Shown: piece after piece, positions 35,388 to 46,915 of the stretch | How the letters are laid out: the number at the start of each line of letters is the position of its first letter | How positions within the stretch are numbered: position 1 is the stretch's first letter | Origin: Berberis thunbergii | Taxonomy: Eukaryota; Streptophyta; Magnoliopsida; Ranunculales; Berberidaceae | Direction of reading: 5' to 3' | Length of the DNA: 64,000 bases | Assembly: GCA_003290165.1 (NCBI GenBank) | Contig: QNQO01000604.1 | Span: forward strand, 124,001 to 188,000 | Program-made: the position numbers and the translations under genes | Notes under the pieces: generated by a model | Told to the model about the DNA's origin: nothing | The model's input: only the letters and a program-made list of their open reading frames with translations | The model's database searches: none

Positions 35388-35828
35388 TGTCACGGGCTTT
35401 CTTTTCACAAGGTACTTCCCGTGCGGCACTAGCAAACTTTGCCCCAAGTTATCAAAGAAAGCTAGTCAGCCTTGCCCACAAAAGACTTACTTAGACTTTG
35501 GAAAACTAAGCAAGCTAAGAACACACAAGAGAGCTAAAGAGAACTAGAACTTGTATTGCTTGAATTCTCTGAGGTGATTACAAGAAATGAGGCCTTAGCC
35601 TATTTATACAACTCCACCTCCTCAATGGACGGTGGTGATCATTTTAATCTAACGGTCTATATTGAGTTTCTACACACTTCCTTAGAAATATCTAAGGACT
35701 AGAATCCTATGGAACTTTGTGGAGTCTTATGGGAGGTTCTAGAGAACTCTCTCTAGAACAATGTGGAATACTCTACATTATGTACACTTGCCAACCTCAC
35801 TTGGCTAAGCAAGAAAATAGTTGTGACA
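35388..35828 (-). repeat. Reina 3' LTR (441 bp)
   Basis: On the + strand it runs from TGTCACGGGC to AGTTGTGACA. It matches 40443-40883 except at two positions that I can see (TTCCCG against TTTCCG, and GAACAATG against GAATAATG). Confidence 0.95.
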
Positions 35829-35842
35829 TTCTCCCCCACCTA
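35829..35842 (-). other. Reina polypurine tract
   Basis: On the - strand TAGGTGGGGGAGAA directly precedes the 3' LTR. This is the usual plus-strand primer site of LTR retrotransposons. Confidence 0.9.
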
Positions 35843-36694
35843 ATCAGGCGACGTCCTCGTTGCCTTCAAATCCTCGTACGCTTTGATTTGCTCCTTGAAT
35901 TGCCACAAATGTTGGATTGGCTCCCAACTGGCTTCAGTTTCTGGCAATCCCTTCCACTTGACGAGTAACTCATGTGTGGGAGGTTGGTTGGAACGACGCA
36001 CCACACGATCTGACAAGATAATCTCTGGTTCCTTGTCATGTTGGATCCTCATGCCCATTGGTGCTCTTTGTGAAACTCCTCGATTTGGATCATCTTGATT
36101 TTCCTTGTACGGTTTCAGTAGGCTCACATGGAAAACTGGATGAAACTTGATCCTCGGCGGCAACTCGACCTTGTAGGCTTGCTTTCCCACTTTCTTGACT
36201 ATGGGGAAAGGACCCTCATATCTTCTAATAAGGCCACGATGCAGTCCAGAAAGTCTGGCATGAGCATGCATCTTGACAAGCACAAGGTCTCCAACTTGAA
36301 ACTCTCGAGGCCGTCTCTTCTTGTCGGCCCACTTTTTCATCCTCTTGGAGGCCTTTTCCAAGTAAGCTCGAGCCTCATCAGCTTGATCATTCCATCCTTT
36401 GGCAAACTTGTAGGCTGATGGACTCACTCCTATGTAGCCAGTGGCAATAGAACTCGGGGTCATAGGTTGTTGTCCCATGACAATCTCGAATGGGCTACGA
36501 CCCGTCGCTTCACTCTTCTGCAAGTTGAAAGAGAATTGGGCAACATCTAGCAACTTAGCCCAATCTCGTTGGTTGGCACTCACATAGTGCCTAAGATATA
36601 ACTCCAGTAAAGCATTCATCCTCTCTGTTTGACCATCCGTTTGAGGATGAAAGCTAGTAGAGAAATTAAGGTCGGTACCCAATAACTTGAACAA
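35840..36694 (-). pseudogene. Reina integrase C-terminal half and chromodomain
   Basis: The 284-codon frame starts inside the integrase core with FHPQTDGQTERMN, which holds the catalytic Glu of the DDE triad. It continues with the GPFPIVKKVGKQAYKVELP region of the C-terminal domain and ends with a chromodomain, RSNQPPTHELLVKWKG followed by ASWEP. The chromodomain is thought to steer integration to particular chromatin. The frame is shifted relative to the preceding integrase piece at about 36705. Confidence 0.9.
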
Positions 36695-37278
36695 CTCAGT
36701 CCAAAATTCCCTGTGAACCGAGTATCCCGATCACTGATGATAGATTTGGGCACACCCCAATACTTCACCACATGTTTGAGGAATAAATGTGCGGCTTGCT
36801 CGGCTGTGCATTCCTTGGGTGTGGGAATAAAGGTGGCATACTTTGAAAATCTGTCCACGACCACAAGGATCCAATTGCAACCCTCGGATGTAGGCAACCC
36901 GACTATGAAACCTAAAGAAACACTCTCCCAAGGTCTCTCTGGGATGGGGAGGGGTTCAAGTAAGCCGGCAGGTGATTGTTGCTCCACTTTGTCTTGTTGG
37001 CATACAAGACAAGTCTTCACATATGCTTCGATATCATCCCTCATATGTGGCCAGTAATAGGAATCTTCAACAAGAGCAAGAGTTCGATGTATACCTGGAT
37101 GTCCCGCCCACTTGCTATCATGGCATTCTCTCAAGACTTCCTTCCTTAGGTTGTCATGAGGTGGAACATAGATTCGCCTTCCCTTAGAGTATATCAAGCC
37201 ATTCTCCACCCAAAACCGCCTTGTCTTCCCATCTTTGACAAGAGCTATGATGGTTTGAGCCAGGGAATCATGTGCCAA
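36616..37278 (-). pseudogene. Reina integrase N-terminal half
   Basis: The HHCC zinc-binding part is seen as ECHDSKWAGHPGIHRTLAL followed by CLVCQQDK. The first two catalytic aspartates lie in VVVDRFSKYATFIP and ISDRDTRFTGNF. After NFG the frame runs into unrelated residues, which marks a frameshift. Upstream it is out of frame with RNase H near 37285. Confidence 0.9.
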
Positions 37279-37286
37279 TCCTTCTT

Positions 37287-38300
37287 TTATCGTTCCTTCA
37301 AGTTGCTTTGAGGTTGACTTATGTCAGCAAGTTCTCCTTTTCTACTCAAAGCATCTGCAACAAGATTAGCTTTGCCAGACTTGTACTCCAAAGTGTAATC
37401 GAACTCTGCCAAGAAATCTTGCCACCTAGCTTGTTTTGGTGTGAGCTTCTTCTGTGTCTGGAAGTAGCTAGTGGCAACATTGTCGGTCTTGACCACAAAT
37501 TTGCTCCCAAGCAAGTAATGTCGCCATGTTCGTAGGCAGTGCACAACCGCTGTCATTTCCTTCTCTTGTACTGTGTACCGCTTCTCAGTATCATTGAGCT
37601 TCCTACTTTCAAAGGCAATAGGATGCCCTTCTTGCATCAGTACTCCACCAATAGCAAAGTCGGAAGCATCCATGTGTACCTCAAAAGACATAGAATGGTT
37701 GGGAAGTGCCAACACCGGTTCTTCCACCATCGCCTTCTTCAATCCTTCGAAAGCTTGTTGGCATTTTGAACTCCAATCCCAACTTTGTCCCTTCTTGAGC
37801 AAGTCCGTCAATGGAGTGGCTATGGAAGAGTGGCCTTTGATGAACCTTCTATAATAGTTCACCAAGCCAAGGAAAGATCTTAACTCGGTGACTTTGGTTG
37901 GTGGTTCCCAATCTTGGATGGCTTGTACCTTGGACTTGTCCATACGAAGCTTGCCCTTGCCAATGATATGACCCAAGAATGTCACCTCTTCTTGGGCAAA
38001 TGAGCATTTCTCCTTTTTGACATAGAGCTCGTTCTCCTTCAAGGTTTGGAACACTTGTCTCAAGTGATCCATATGTTCCTCCAATGTCTTACTATATATC
38101 ACAATGTCATCAAGGTACACAACTACGAACCGATCAAGGTAAGGAGCTAGTACCTTATTCATTAGAGTGCAAAATGTGGCCGGCGCATTAGTTAAACCAA
38201 ATGGCATGACTAAGAACTCGTAAGACCCATACCTTGTAACACATGCCATCTTTGGTTCATCTCCTTCGGCTATGCGGACTTGATAATATCCCGAGCGCAA
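37287..38300 (-). pseudogene. Reina reverse transcriptase and RNase H
   Basis: The frame starts in RT with [13 protein letters not shown]. It contains [16 protein letters not shown] and the catalytic box [13 protein letters not shown], then the connection ([15 protein letters not shown]) and RNase H ([47 protein letters not shown]). All visible RT and RNase H core residues are intact in this 337-codon stretch. The N-terminal part of RT is in another frame upstream. Confidence 0.92.
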
Positions 38301-39049
38301 GTCAAGCTTGGTAAAGTACCTTGCATCACCAAGTTGATCAAAGAGATCCGCAATAAGTGGAATCGGGTACTTGTTCTTGATAGTGACCTTGTTGAGTGCC
38401 CGATAGTCAATACAAGCCGTAGGGATCCATCATGTTTCTTTTGAAATAAGACCGGCGCACCATATGGAGCTTTGGAGGGTCGGATATAACCAGCATCTAG
38501 TAAATCCTTTAATTGTCTTCTTAACTCCTCGAGCTCAGGAGGTGCCATACGATAAGGAGCAAATGCAGGTGGCTTTGCTCCAACTTCTAACTCAATAGCA
38601 TGATCCACCTCTCTCCTTGGTGGAAGCTTCTTAGGCAACTCGGCAGGCATAACATCCTTATACTCCTTGAGAACATCTTGGACGACCTTAGGTGCATTCA
38701 CTTCTCCATCCATGGGACCTTCATCTTCCTTGAGGGTAGCCAAGTAAGTAGGCTCATTTCTCTTTACTCCTTTAGAAAGTTGAAGAGCGGACACCATTCT
38801 CTCCTTACCTATCTCCCTTACTATGGGCACAACACAAGGTTGTCCCTTCTCCATGATGCACATGGTGTTGGCATATGGTACCAGAAAAGCCTTCACCATG
38901 TCCAAGAAGTCTATACCCAAATAGAATTTGTGATCATCAATTGGGGCAATAGTTATGTCGACTTTACCTTGCCATTGTCCAAGCCGAATATCGGTGCCAC
39001 GAGCTACTCCTTCAATTGGGAGACTTTTAGCATTGACTCCCTTGATATA
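38270..39049 (-). pseudogene. Reina protease-RT linker and RT N-terminus
   Basis: This continues the gag-protease frame after the TGA at about 39050. It has FYLGIDFLDMVKAFLVPYA from the protease end, then ELPKKLPPRREVDHAIELE and RQLKDLLDAGYIRPSKAPYG from the start of RT, then GSLRL. From there on it reads out of frame, because one base appears to be missing at about 38425. Confidence 0.88.
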
Positions 39050-40387
39050 TCATTTCTCCTTTGTATATGGTAGGCCAATTTCTTCAGCAAGATCTTTGGC
39101 CATGTAGACTGTGTCGGCTCCGGTATCCACCATGGCTTTAAAAGTCTTGTCCCCGATCTCGGTCTCCACGTACATCCTTCCACGTGGTTGTTCTTCGACC
39201 TTAGCTTGAATGGCACTTAGGAGATTCATTGAGGCGATCCTTCTTTCTTCCTTTGCTTCTTCCTCAATGACAAGCGCGGCGAGTTTCCCCCGGTTTGGGC
39301 ACTCAAATGCCCGATGGGGTCCACTACATAAGAAGCAAGACATTTTCTTGGGTGATCCATCTCTTTTCTCCTTCCCCTTGTCTTTGGAGTACTTGTGTTC
39401 CTTGGAGGACTTCTCCTTGTCTCCCCCACCTTTGCCATCACTACTCGACCTTTTCCCTTGTCCCTTGGATGAGTCCTTTCTTTTGAACTCAATCAAGGAT
39501 TCGGCCGCAGCCATAGCCGTTGCAAGGTCTTGCACACCTCGCCTCTTCAATTCCAACTTGGCCCAACCCGTTAGGCCATCAAGGAAGCTAAACAAAGCAT
39601 CCTTTTCTCCCATGTCAGGAATCTCCAAGAGCAACTCTGAGAACTCCTTCACATACTCCCTTATGTGGCCTTCCTTATGTTGAAGGCGACGAAGCTTGGC
39701 CCTAGCTTCGTTCTCGGCATCCTCCGGGTAGAATTGTGTCTTGAGTTCCTTCGTGAACTCTTCCCAAGTGTCGATGGTGCATAATCCTTTCTTGACATCA
39801 TCGGACCTTCTGCGCCACCAAACTGTAGCAACATCGTTTAAATATAAGGAGACACTACGTACCTTTGATGCTTCATCTATTATGCCAACCGCATCAAAGT
39901 AGCGCTCCATGTTCCACAAGAAGTTGTCGATCTCCCTTGCACTCCTTGCCCCACCATAGGCCTTAGGTTTGGGAGCTTCGACTCTGTGGGTGACTGTCCC
40001 TGGCGTAGTCCCACCATTGGCTACCGCAGCCATGCACACCCTGAGCTGAGTTTCAAGTTTCTCAACTCTTTCTTTGTAAGCTTCCATCTCCTCATCTTTA
40101 GCAACAACTTTGGCTTCTAGGGACTCGATCTTTTTGGACACCATGTCCACTACTGCGTTTAAGGCTCCTTGCATTTCTTCACGGAGCTCTTGGTCCTCCC
40201 CGTTGGACGCTTGCCCCTCGATGCGTAGTTCCATGTCTTCAACTTTCTCCCTTAAGTCGGACATGGTGGCACACAACTTGGCCAACCTTTCATCCATCGC
40301 AGCGATTAAGTCCTTAGACTTGTCCTTGCGGACTTTCCCACCTTTGTCAGTGTTGCCAATTGCTGGGTTGTTGACCCCTGACGACAT
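39050..40387 (-). pseudogene. Reina gag and protease
   Basis: I place the start at MSSGVNNP (40387), because an upstream in-frame ATG at 40441 lies inside the primer binding site. The order is a coiled coil (residues about 40-130), the gag domain (NFLWNMERYFDAVG, LYLNDVATVWWRR, FSFLDGLTGWAKLELKRRG), a zinc knuckle C-x2-C-x3-H-x4-C in CFLCSGPHRAFEC, and the protease active site MVDTGADTVYMA. A TGA right after LPYTKEK interrupts it; the same frame is open again beyond it. Confidence 0.92.
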
Positions 40388-40425
40388 TCTCTTGTGTAGG
40401 ATGATTTCACCAACTTTGCCAAACC

Positions 40426-40442
40426 TTGGCTCTGATACCAAC
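40426..40442 (-). other. Reina primer binding site
   Basis: On the - strand GTTGGTATCAGAGCCAA directly follows the 5' LTR. It is complementary to the 3' end of a methionine tRNA. Confidence 0.92.
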
Positions 40443-40883
40443 TGTCACGGGCTTTCTTTTCACAAGGTACTTTCCGTGCGGCACTAGCAAACTTTGCCCC
40501 AAGTTATCAAAGAAAGCTAGTCAGCCTTGCCCACAAAAGACTTACTTAGACTTTGGAAAACTAAGCAAGCTAAGAACACACAAGAGAGCTAAAGAGAACT
40601 AGAACTTGTATTGCTTGAATTCTCTGAGGTGATTACAAGAAATGAGGCCTTAGCCTATTTATACAACTCCACCTCCTCAATGGACGGTGGTGATCATTTT
40701 AATCTAACGGTCTATATTGAGTTTCTACACACTTCCTTAGAAATATCTAAGGACTAGAATCCTATGGAACTTTGTGGAGTCTTATGGGAGGTTCTAGAGA
40801 ACTCTCTCTAGAATAATGTGGAATACTCTACATTATGTACACTTGCCAACCTCACTTGGCTAAGCAAGAAAATAGTTGTGACA
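40443..40883 (-). repeat. Reina 5' LTR (441 bp)
   Basis: The partner of 35388-35828. It contains a TATA-like CTATTTATACAAC (near 40655 on the +), reading GTATAAATAG on the - strand, a plausible core promoter. Confidence 0.93.
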
Positions 40884-41230
40884 TCTCGCACACGCTGAAG
40901 GCATCACACAACCGCGTTGAACACGCTGCACACTCTTCTCTCTCCAACTAGAAAAACTTCAACTAAAAGATGTTCTTCAAGAAGAAGCCTCTTTAACAAA
41001 TTACAAGGATGCTCACAAAAACTCTCTTAGAGTTTCTCTTTATTAACTTCTAGATCAATACAATTTTGGATGCTCTAAACCATCAATCTTGGTCTTATTT
41101 ATAGGAGAGGGAGGTTGCCTTGTGGCAGAATTACTTACACTCCAAGTATTTGGAATGGGAAATCAACTCAAAATGAACTTATTTCCTAAATATTTCATCT
41201 TCTAGAAGATCTAGAAATGCCCCCCATGAT
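40884..41230 (-). mobile_element. Copia-like LTR piece (host of the Reina insertion)
   Basis: On the - strand there is a TATAAATA box (complement of 41096-41103), followed by a GA-rich leader leading into the Reina target site and, on the other side, into 35280-35387. This promoter-plus-leader form is typical of copia LTRs. No paired LTR is seen in the window, so the call is tentative. Confidence 0.4.
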
Positions 41231-42288
41231 ATTGTTTGCCTCGAGATTCGTTCTAACATCTCGAGATTTTTTTGTTATCCTTTATTTGATCCTTTAGATC
41301 TCATTGACATGATACTGTTTTCTATTTTTTTCCCATCTGGACCTTTCATTTTATATATTTGACAGTCAACTGAATATAGTGAATGATTCTGAATATTTAA
41401 GGGATCATCACTAGTTTTCTATTTATATTAGGAGGGTAGCACTAATTAACCTAATTGTATTTCACACCACTTACTATTCTAACCGCCCATGTCATATATT
41501 GTCAACTTCATATGATCTAGTTCTTAAGGTGACTTCTGAACCTGGATTAGACAAATTATTTCCTGGTTAGGCAATATTAAAATTTTTTCTTCCAGGTAGA
41601 TAATTAAGGAGCTCCAAATTACTGCTCCTCCTTGCAGTGTTTGTGGACCATTTGAGGCTGTGTAAGATGAGATCATTTTTTGTACACTCCATACATATAT
41701 ACCATCAACATGACAATAACAATGGCAAAAGATTGGAACCATGTTTGAAGGTTTAACTATCAAGGAAGAACTGCACGAATTCTTCAAAATGATGAAATGT
41801 GTGTGGTTTTATCCCAAATGGATTGGAATGGCTGAGATCAACCATGGTTGCTCGGCGAACACAGTTAAAAAAAACCAGGTGCATGTTTAACATATTTCCA
41901 TGAAAACTGCAAGTCCTTGGTAGATATACCCTCAGATCTAGTGTTTATGATATGTTTTCCTTCTCTTAGTTTCCACTCATAACCTAGATGGAAATCCTGG
42001 ATGATGTGAGTGAGCCTAGGCCAATGAAAGAAGCGTTACTCTCATGTGAGTTATCATTCAAGAGAAATTGATTGAGAAATATAGCTTAAAAATGATTAAT
42101 TTCAAACCATCGGGTTGTAGGTCGTTTGAATATCTGCCATAAAGATTTGGAAATGTTAAATGTGGTCCCAATAGTCTGTAGGATGCACAAATTAAAGCTC
42201 AAAGTACATGAGTTCCTGGAACTTCCACCACCACTATATCCCTTCTCTTTCAACCGCATCACATATAACAAATATAACAGAGACAATT
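41231..42288. other. No supported gene; one possible exon-like stretch
   Basis: Mostly AT-rich. On the + strand about 41745-41875 a frame reads KEELHEFFKMMKCVWFYPKW and then IGMAEINHGCSANTVKKNQ. It has exon-like composition, but I cannot assign it to a family. Confidence 0.3.
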
Positions 42289-42545
42289 TGCTGAAAACTG
42301 CTATTTTATTACTAAGTAAAATGTCTCAAATAAGTCGATTACAAACATTATAAATATTAGGAAATCTCTTAAGAGATCTCAATTAACACTAACATGATCC
42401 CAACCAATACTAACGTGCCTTAGGGTTTATTCAGCTAAGTAAAAGCTACTAACTCCTAAGTAAAAGGAAGACAAAGTACAATTTCAAAACAAATGGAACA
42501 AACTACTGACTTGTTCAAACCAGTAAGTTTCACTAATTTGCAACA
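42289..42545 (-). repeat. Copia 3' LTR (about 257 bp)
   Basis: On the - strand it follows the purine-rich GGGGGAG and starts TGTTGCAAATTAG. It may end TTTTCAGCA at 42289. The 5' LTR is not in the window, so the far end is a guess from the TG...CA rule. Confidence 0.6.
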
Positions 42546-43075
42546 CTCCCCCTTAGTGCAAACTTATTGTCAACAACACCCAAAGTACTTTGAAACACTT
42601 CAAACTTTGCTTTTAAAAGTGCCTTGGTAAATATATCAGCAACTTGATCTTTTGTTCGTATTTTCTGTAGCTGAATGTCCAGAATTAGAACCTTTTCTCG
42701 AACAAAATGAAAATGTGTTTCAATGGGTTTTGTGCAGGCATGAAACAATGGATTTCCAGCAAGATTAATTGAACTTTCATTGTCACAGTAAATGTCAACT
42801 GGATAGTCCAAAGCAGAAAAATTTCTTGAATAAGCCTTGAGTGGCCATAGTGGCTGCTACATATTCAAGTTCACAACTAGAAAGAGCAACGATTGTTTTC
42901 TTTTTACTGCACCAAGAGACTGATGTTGAACCTGTATTGAAACAATCATGTTGTGGAGCGCCAATCATTCACATCACCAGCCCAATCTACATCTACAAAA
43001 CCACTCAAAATAAATGGTATATGCTTGATGATACATCAAACCGTCTTTTGATCAACACCGTACGCGTATTATGAT
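42546..43075 (-). pseudogene. Ty1/copia RNase H C-terminal fragment
   Basis: On the - strand the pieces SWCSKK, TIVALSSCELEYVAATMA and IYCDNESSINLAGNP, then HTKPIETHFHFVREKV-like residues and VADIFTKALLK, are the usual copia RNase H motifs. They lie upstream of the polypurine tract and LTR. Frameshifts separate the blocks, and everything 5' of RNase H is missing. Confidence 0.88.
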
Positions 43076-43079
43076 AATC

Positions 43080-45400
43080 TCATAAAAAAAGGGCCAGATT
43101 ACACGCCCAATCCAGCAAGGCCCAGACAACACTAAGCTCATTATTGGTAGGATCCAAAAGGCCGGACCTAAATTGCAATGCGTCACTAAGCCCACATGTC
43201 ATGCGGTTGAGCCCAATAATCGTAGCCCTAATAAGGCAACTATTTGAGGGATCGACCTAAGACAGGCATGCCAGCAATTGGTTCCGACTAGGAAACAAAT
43301 ATTGAATTATAAGTTGGGCAGGGAAACTTTCTTGCATGAATATTGAAGTATAAGTTGGGCAGGAAAACTTTCTTGCATGGACAACACTCGCAGAATCAGC
43401 ATAATCATCCACCCGCAGAAGGAGATCATGAGCAACAAAGAGCTCAGTCCCCAGAAAGTTCCAGAGAACAAGTTCAGGAGAGTCGCGTTGCCCCTGCAGC
43501 TTCCAAGCGGACTAGAGGCGGACGAGAGGCCAACTGAGACCCAGCGTTCAAAGCCGACATACACGTCTTGTAAAACTCATCTGTCAAGGGGCCACAAATC
43601 TAGTCGTATACTGTTCAACCTCACTGTCTTTTCATTCATGGATCACATCATGGACTAACCGCTACTGAAGAAGTACACTCCGCCAAAGCTAGGGTTTTAC
43701 GATGGGATGGGAGGCCCGTCCAATCACTTGTGCCACTTCCAGTATGTGATGGCGCTCAAGGAAGGATCCGATGCCATAATGTGTCGATCATTCTTTACCA
43801 GCCTGAAGAAATCAGCACTGACTTGGTTCCACAACCTTCCTCCGAGGTCTATTGACTCATTTCGGACATTGGCGAAGGCGTTCCTCATACGCTTAATGGG
43901 CAGCCAACGATGAGTGAGCCCTTCATGATTCTCATAGACGAGCCGAGGCGTTGATGGAATACGTCACTCATTTCAACAATGAGTTGACTCTCATAGACGA
44001 CTGTAGTAATGATATTGCCATCACAACCTTCACCTCGGGTCTTAGGAGAGGCAATTTTTATGACTTCCTTACTATAGAATCCCCCCCCCCAACCAATATG
44101 GTAGACCTACTAAAGCATGCTCAGAGATATATCACTCTAAACGAGATGCTAACCACCAAGAAGGAGGCGAAATCCGAGAAAAACCCTCTGTCCCCAGGGC
44201 CAAGAAAGAGGGGAAGAACAAGGAGGCCGATGTCGAAAATAAGAGAAAATGCAATGACAATAAGACCGACTACGACTGCACATGGCAGAGCAAAGCCTCC
44301 AATTATGTCAAGTCTGAATCTATCAACCCTTTCAAGTCTAGTCTGTCCAACTCCAGTCTGTCTAGCATCCTCGATTCCATGAAAAATTAGGAAGAACTGA
44401 AATGCCCCCAAGCAGCGGGGAGACCCTGCTAGGCGCGACAACAACAAATGTTGCGTCTTTTATAAGGAAGGCGAACACGATACTGAGGTTTGCAAAAACC
44501 TCATAGGAGAAGTCGAGTACTGGATCAGGAAAGGTAAGTTCAAGGAGTTCCTAAGCTCGGACAAGAGGCAGGATCGGGCAAAGGAAATGGAGGACATTAT
44601 CAAAGAGATATAAAAGGAAGCTTTTAGCATCATTTATGTCCTTCATGGGGTTAGTCCCAAGAGAAAACAATCCAATAGGTCTCTCAAAAGAATGCTGACC
44701 GAGATGCGGACACCACCCCAGAGCAAGGACCGACAAGTTCAGCATGCACAAGTTCAAAGCCCGATCCTACCACTGATGTTTACGGATAGGGATTTCCAGG
44801 GTGTACATTCTCCTCACAATGACGCCATGGTCATCTCCGTCATCATTGCAAAGTAGGAGGTGAAAAGGGCCTTGGTGGATACAGGAAGCTCACTTAATGT
44901 CATGTTTCTCAGTGCATTCAAAAAAATGCAACTCCAGGAGAACGACTTAACCCCTACCACTCACTCCACAGTCGGATTGAATGGAAAGAAATGTTTCCCT
45001 ATCGGGAAAATCAATCTAATGGGGTTGCTGGGAGAGCCACAATTACAAAAGCACCTTGTCCAAGAATTTATGGTAGTTGACGTTTCGTCCACTTGCAACA
45101 TTATTCTAGAAAGGCCTCGGCTTCACCATGTGGAGGTAGTAGTTTTCACTCTGCACCAATGCATCAAATACACAACCAATCGGGCCTAAGGAACCATCCG
45201 AGAGGATCAACCAACAACAAGAGACTGCCATTATACAACCCTAAAACGGTTGAATTGCTATCAATTGTAGCTCGAGCCCGCGAAATAGACATATCAGGCC
45301 CCGGGAATAAACAAAGAGGGAGAACCAATATGCGTAAACAGAAAAGAAACCCTAATCCCCAAAGCGTTGCGATGCGGAGAGCCAGATTTAATTGCTAGAG
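43080..45400 (+). mobile_element. Tat-lineage Ty3/gypsy gag-protease region without pol
   Basis: The order on the + strand is a gag domain (KKYTPPKLGFYDGMGGPSNH, IMCRSFFTSLKKSALTWFHN, LPPRSIDSFRTLAKAF), a second gag block in another frame (EYVTHFNNELTLIDDCSNDI), a CCHC-like knuckle CVFYKEGEHDTEVC near 44450-44490, and a protease (RALVDTGSSLNVMFLSAF). The sequence leaves known coding soon after the protease at about 45250, with no RT or integrase. A stop after HIMD, a frameshift near 43910 and stops near 44390 break the gag frame. The arrangement suits the gag-only non-autonomous elements described in plants. A 38-bp tandem duplication lies at 43300-43378. Confidence 0.8.
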
Positions 45401-45927
45401 ACTCAATCCAGACCAATATAAACTAAGTAACAATACTTTAGCAAACGGGGGCCTATTCCAAGAGCTGATAATCAGCAAGGAACTGCCCGCCAACACGAAG
45501 TTTACTCTTCAGTAACTTCGTTAGCTTTGGCAGAGCAAGACACTTTGCAAGATGGACTATACAATCCGAATCAGGACCATCCACCTTCTTCAAGGCCGGG
45601 TAAGCTTAGTCCCCGCATGGAGTCAAATTATTTTGTTGCTTTGATTTTGTTTTTTTCTATTATTTTTTCAGTTTAGAAAAACTGTTCGCATGAGATATAT
45701 TCAAGGAATAAAAAGATTTTATTGATTGCAATGGAAGTTGTTACAAAGGTTGCAGACCAACTAGTACATAAGTTTACACTCTACAGGTATCTAAGTCCGG
45801 CGCAAATATGCATCCGCTAACACACACATCGAATCTTCGCTCTTCCAATTTGCCTCCAGAGAAAGTAATGAAAGTAAAGTACTTAAAGAAGGCTGCAAGC
45901 ACACGCTCAATTTTTTGCTCCGCCGAA
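45401..45927. other. Tat element 3' region, no coding seen
   Basis: Between the protease end and the antisense frame. It includes a T-rich tract (45640-45670). No pol remnant was found in any frame. Confidence 0.5.
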
Positions 45928-46522
45928 TCACCTTGGAAGGATGATCTGAAAGTGATAATGAACCTCGAAATGAAATAAAGACATCTTTACTCCGTTAACC
46001 TGCTCTGCGAAGTGGATCTGGACTAGAGCAGAAGAAGGTAGATGAAGATCTCTCTCAAGAAAGGAGTGCCTAAGGTGTTGCAGAGTTAACGTCCCTGGAA
46101 AGAAGGTCACATCATCAGAGCTCCGCTCTGCCAGTCCGCCTTCCGGATGTGGCATCACTTTGAAGCCCAGTAGTTATAGTAGGAACGACCACCCTAAAAC
46201 TAGTCACGGGCATCATTTCCCAAACTAGATGGCATGATAGTCCGTAAGAACACCAAAAGATGGAAGACATACCTGACCCCTGAGGGGGAGTCCATAACTC
46301 TTCTTCACAATGTAAGAAGATATTACAAGATCTCATGGAATCAATTGGATGCTCACCCAGATTAAGTGACATCACATAATAGCAGGTCTTACTAGGACTC
46401 TTCGCTGCAAATGTCAGAACATTAGAAGACTCCAGTAATGGAGATCTTCCTTCAGCTTTTGGAAAACCCAATACATTTTCTCTGATAAGATGAATTTGAT
46501 AAACATACTCTACAACATTCAT
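45928..46522 (-). pseudogene. Antisense ORF of the Tat element, two overlapping frames
   Basis: The - strand frame from ATG at 46522 has 135 codons (MNVVEYVYQIHLIRENVLGF ...). It overlaps a second frame of 76 codons ending at 45928 (through RHSFLERDLHLPSSALVQIH), so one frameshift near 46140 would join them into a product of about 195 residues. No known domain is recognised. It runs against gag and has its own TATA-like box. Additional antisense ORFs downstream of the coding region have been described in Tat-lineage elements. Confidence 0.5.
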
Positions 46523-46552
46523 TGCAATGCTTGGAATAGATAACGGCTAGCC

Positions 46553-46560
46553 TATATATA
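46553..46560 (-). promoter_or_regulatory. TATA-like box for the antisense ORF
   Basis: On the - strand the sequence is CCTATATATAG, about 31-38 bases before the ATG at 46522. That leaves room only for a very short leader, so either transcription starts almost at the ATG or a later start codon is used. Confidence 0.4.
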
Positions 46561-46915
46561 GGCGAGGTGGTTTACAAAGCAGCGTCAGCCAACAGTTACG
46601 TCAGCATTAATGACGTATGGGAAATAGGGAAACGATGGTTTCAATTGCAATTGCGAGTATGCTGATCTATAAATATTTTTTTCCACTTGGGCCCCACCAA
46701 CTAATGGGCTCAAGCTTATGCCTTCCCATTGAATAAGGAGTGTGTCTACAAAAAATCTAAGGCGTCTGCCCTACTATTATTTTGTTGTTGCTCATTAAAG
46801 TTGGTCAATTTATTATTAATCCGATCAATCAATTTGGCTCTGAAATCAGGCCGCTAGGCAAATCAAGTAAGTCAAGACACCCAAGTCAGACTTGCACACC
46901 CAAAATCTTATTCTG
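46561..46915. other. Non-coding segment before the tandem repeat
   Basis: No gene or repeat is recognised. It includes a C-rich stretch, CCACTTGGGCCCCACC, at about 46683-46698. Confidence 0.5.

Larger units (their letters stand above)
35388..40883 (-). mobile_element. Complete Reina-type Ty3/gypsy chromovirus, 5,496 bp
   Basis: Two 441-bp LTRs, a methionine-tRNA primer binding site, a polypurine tract, a TCTC target duplication (35384-35387 and 40884-40887), gag, protease, RT, RNase H, integrase and a C-terminal chromodomain are all present on the - strand. Small size, short LTRs and the chromodomain point to the Reina clade. gag-pol appears to have been one long frame that is now broken by a TGA at about 39050 and frameshifts near 38425, 37285 and 36705. 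By eye the two LTRs differ at only two places, so insertion was recent. Confidence 0.93.

Noticed and set aside
41524..41787. 87-codon ORF on the - strand
   Set aside because: No similarity; the opposite strand has a more exon-like frame, which I could not assign either.
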